Of a stretch of DNA of 6,871 bases, positions 5,351-6,871 are shown piece by piece. Both the position numbers and the translations under genes were made by a program. Source of the stretch: Candidatus Thorarchaeota archaeon (GTDB lineage Archaea > Asgardarchaeota > Thorarchaeia > Thorarchaeales > Thorarchaeaceae); NCBI GenBank assembly GCA_016840245.1, contig JAEOST010000342.1, positions 1-6,871 on the forward strand. The letters run 5' to 3'. The notes under the pieces were generated by a model. That model was not told where the DNA came from, searched no databases, and saw only the letters and a program-made list of their open reading frames with translations. How positions within the stretch are numbered: the stretch's first letter is position 1; every line of letters starts with the position of its first letter.

Positions 5351-6871
5351 GTGAAAAGTCAGACCTTACTATCAGTCATTATCTGTGTGTTTGCTTTTTC
5401 TGGAATGATTTATGTTGATGCTGCTACAACCCATCATCCAGAGTTACAGTCAAACTACGAATTGATAGACAGAGGACAACCTTTCCAATGGGAGATCCTA
5501 TTTGAAAGCGAGATCGCCGGAGATCCGATTGTTGAAGACATTGATTCAGATGGTTATCAAGAGATGTTTGTTGTCACTGATTTCGGTATAGTCCATATGA
5601 TAGATCTCGATACGGGTGAGATGATTTGGACTTACGATATACTGAGTGAATGTTGGGGAGGTCCAATGTTGGGGGACATTGATGGAGACAGCCTTCAAGA
5701 GGTCGTGATTGGTTCCCACCACCGCTTAGTGGCACTCAATGCAGAGGATGGTTCAGAACTCTGGACACAAGAATGGGATGGAGGACGCATAGATTTCATC
5801 GGAGATCTTGCTGGGAATCTTGATGAAGAAATCGTGGTTACACTGGACTATAATGAGATTGGAATCATGCATGGAGATTCAGGAGCACTCCTATGGGAAC
5901 ACGATAATTGGACGGACTACAGTCCTATCCCAGTTGAAAATACTGTAGATGGTAAATACGACTTGATTCTTGTTGACTATCGTCAGACTGATGGAACAAA
6001 CAATGTCGTACGATTGGATGGAGCAGACGGTTCAACTGAATGGAGAGTCTCTAACTATCGGGACATTCACAGACCTCCTGTTATGGTCGATCTAAACAAT
6101 GATAACCAGATGGAGTTGATCTTTGGCAATACATATCCTCTCCAAGAGCACATCATCTGTTTGGATACCTCGAACGGCTCTGTCATTTGGGATGTAAGTG
6201 GGGGCAGTCCTCAGTCATGGTATGAACCCATAGTTGCAGCAGATCTAAATCAAGATGGTGACCTTGAAGTCATCTTCTATTCCGGATCTAATATAGCACT
6301 AAATCCTGAGGATGGTAGTGAATTTTGGAATTACTATACACCTGCAAGAAGTTACAATTTCCTTGTAGCCAATCTGACTCTTGATTCTGTTCCAGAAGTG
6401 GTTTTCATAAATGAGAATAATATCTTAGCTCTCGATGGTTTAACGGGTGAATTGATCTGGTCGAAAAACATGTTATCTATTGCCAGCATCTATACACACG
6501 ACTTTGACAACAACCAAGTCGATGAAGTTCTAATCCTGGGATTTGGGTTTGGAGTTTATGTCCTCAACGGCGATACAGGAAAGATAGCTTGGTATCATCC
6601 AGTCGGCTATGTTAGCCTCGAAGCTCTAATCACTGAGACGGATGGTTCAAATCAAGTCATTCTCTATTCTTATTCATTAATTGGAAACGTTCAGATTGAT
6701 GAGCTTCACCCAGACCTACAGAGTCTGCTAACATTCTATCAGTATCTCCCGATGGCAGTGCTAATTATTGTGTCCATAGTGTTCTTGTTTCTCTATATAG
6801 CAAGAAAGAGGAATCTACTTGGGATGGGTCGACTTGCCAATCTGACCGTTCTTCAGAAATTAAGGCATAGA
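5351..6871 (+). CDS. Secreted, membrane-anchored eight-bladed FG-GAP/PQQ-like beta-propeller protein, 3'-truncated
   Basis: The frame is open from GTG 5351 to the window end (507 residues, no stop). AAGGAG at 5337-5342 precedes the GTG; a GTG at 5342 would overlap that site. Residues 1-24 are a signal peptide (K then a hydrophobic core, likely cleavage near VDA-A). Residues ~45-420 hold eight repeats of 44-49 residues. Each starts with a calcium-loop-like D-x-D/N-x-D/N-x-x-x-E (clear at 63, 109, 247, 298 and 384; degenerate at 152, ~198 and 341) and ends with a PQQ-type G-x-x-x-W. Trp stands at 47, 93, 138, 182, 231, 280, 326, 370 and 414; the first probably lies on the strand that closes the ring. 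No PQQ-dehydrogenase active-site features are seen, so a binding or structural surface role is more likely. A helix at ~463-484 and a basic ARKR tail anchor it, with the C terminus inside. Confidence 0.88.
   Translation, partial: MKSQTLLSVIICVFAFSGMIYVDAATTHHPELQSNYELIDRGQPFQWEILFESEIAGDPIVEDIDSDGYQEMFVVTDFGIVHMIDLDTGEMIWTYDILSECWGGPMLGDIDGDSLQEVVIGSHHRLVALNAEDGSELWTQEWDGGRIDFIGDLAGNLDEEIVVTLDYNEIGIMHGDSGALLWEHDNWTDYSPIPVENTVDGKYDLILVDYRQTDGTNNVVRLDGADGSTEWRVSNYRDIHRPPVMVDLNNDNQMELIFGNTYPLQEHIICLDTSNGSVIWDVSGGSPQSWYEPIVAADLNQDGDLEVIFYSGSNIALNPEDGSEFWNYYTPARSYNFLVANLTLDSVPEVVFINENNILALDGLTGELIWSKNMLSIASIYTHDFDNNQVDEVLILGFGFGVYVLNGDTGKIAWYHPVGYVSLEALITETDGSNQVILYSYSLIGNVQIDELHPDLQSLLTFYQYLPMAVLIIVSIVFLFLYIARKRNLLGMGRLANLTVLQKLRHR

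Noticed and set aside
5351..6871. PQQ-dependent alcohol dehydrogenase
   Set aside because: The Trp repeats match the propeller, but I see none of the dehydrogenase's cofactor-binding vicinal cysteines or catalytic Asp context, and blades carry FG-GAP-like loops, so only the fold is claimed.

Overview
The window looks archaeal, and within the Archaea most like an Asgard lineage (Thorarchaeota-like); that placement is inferred from gene content, not from a marker gene. The archaeal signs are AT-rich TATA-like boxes at the expected distance from starts, Shine-Dalgarno (SD) sites complementary to the usual 16S tail (GGAGGAG, AGGTGA), one apparently leaderless gene, GTG/TTG starts, and surface proteins with many N-glycosylation sequons anchored by one C-terminal transmembrane helix.

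Layout, left to right. (1) 2-1060 (+): the C-terminal part of a secreted, membrane-anchored right-handed beta-helix protein of the NosD-like type. (2) 1061-1295: a gene-free convergent intergenic region with a perfect small hairpin. (3) 1296-2156 (-): an isoaspartyl peptidase/L-asparaginase of the Ntn-hydrolase (threonine) type, with its own SD. (4) 2212-2261 (-): a long hairpin built on a 22-bp perfect palindrome and followed by a T tract, which closes the next gene. (5) 2275-3743 (-): three small four-helix membrane proteins. The two upstream ones (3261-3743 and 2757-3257) are paralogues 3 nt apart; the third (2275-2679) has its own TATA-like box and an awkward start codon. (6) 3744-3840: a compact divergent promoter region centred on ACTTAAGT. 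(7) 3841-5292 (+): an MttB-family (trimethylamine:corrinoid methyltransferase-like) protein without the pyrrolysine codon. (8) 5351-6871 (+): a GTG-started secreted eight-bladed beta-propeller mixing FG-GAP-like calcium loops with PQQ-type tryptophan repeats, then a C-terminal transmembrane helix; it runs off the right edge.

No operon-level pathway is obvious. The MttB homologue has no corrinoid protein or corrinoid:CoM/folate methyltransferase beside it here. The asparaginase is a stand-alone transcription unit. The two flanking genes are cell-surface proteins with the same architecture (repeat ectodomain, one C-terminal helix, short basic tail). No tRNA, rRNA, CRISPR array or insertion sequence was seen. 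The most notable items are the terminator-like palindrome, the Asn ladder and Trp ladder repeat proteins, the orphan non-pyrrolysine MttB, the tandem membrane-protein family and the start-codon problem at 2679.
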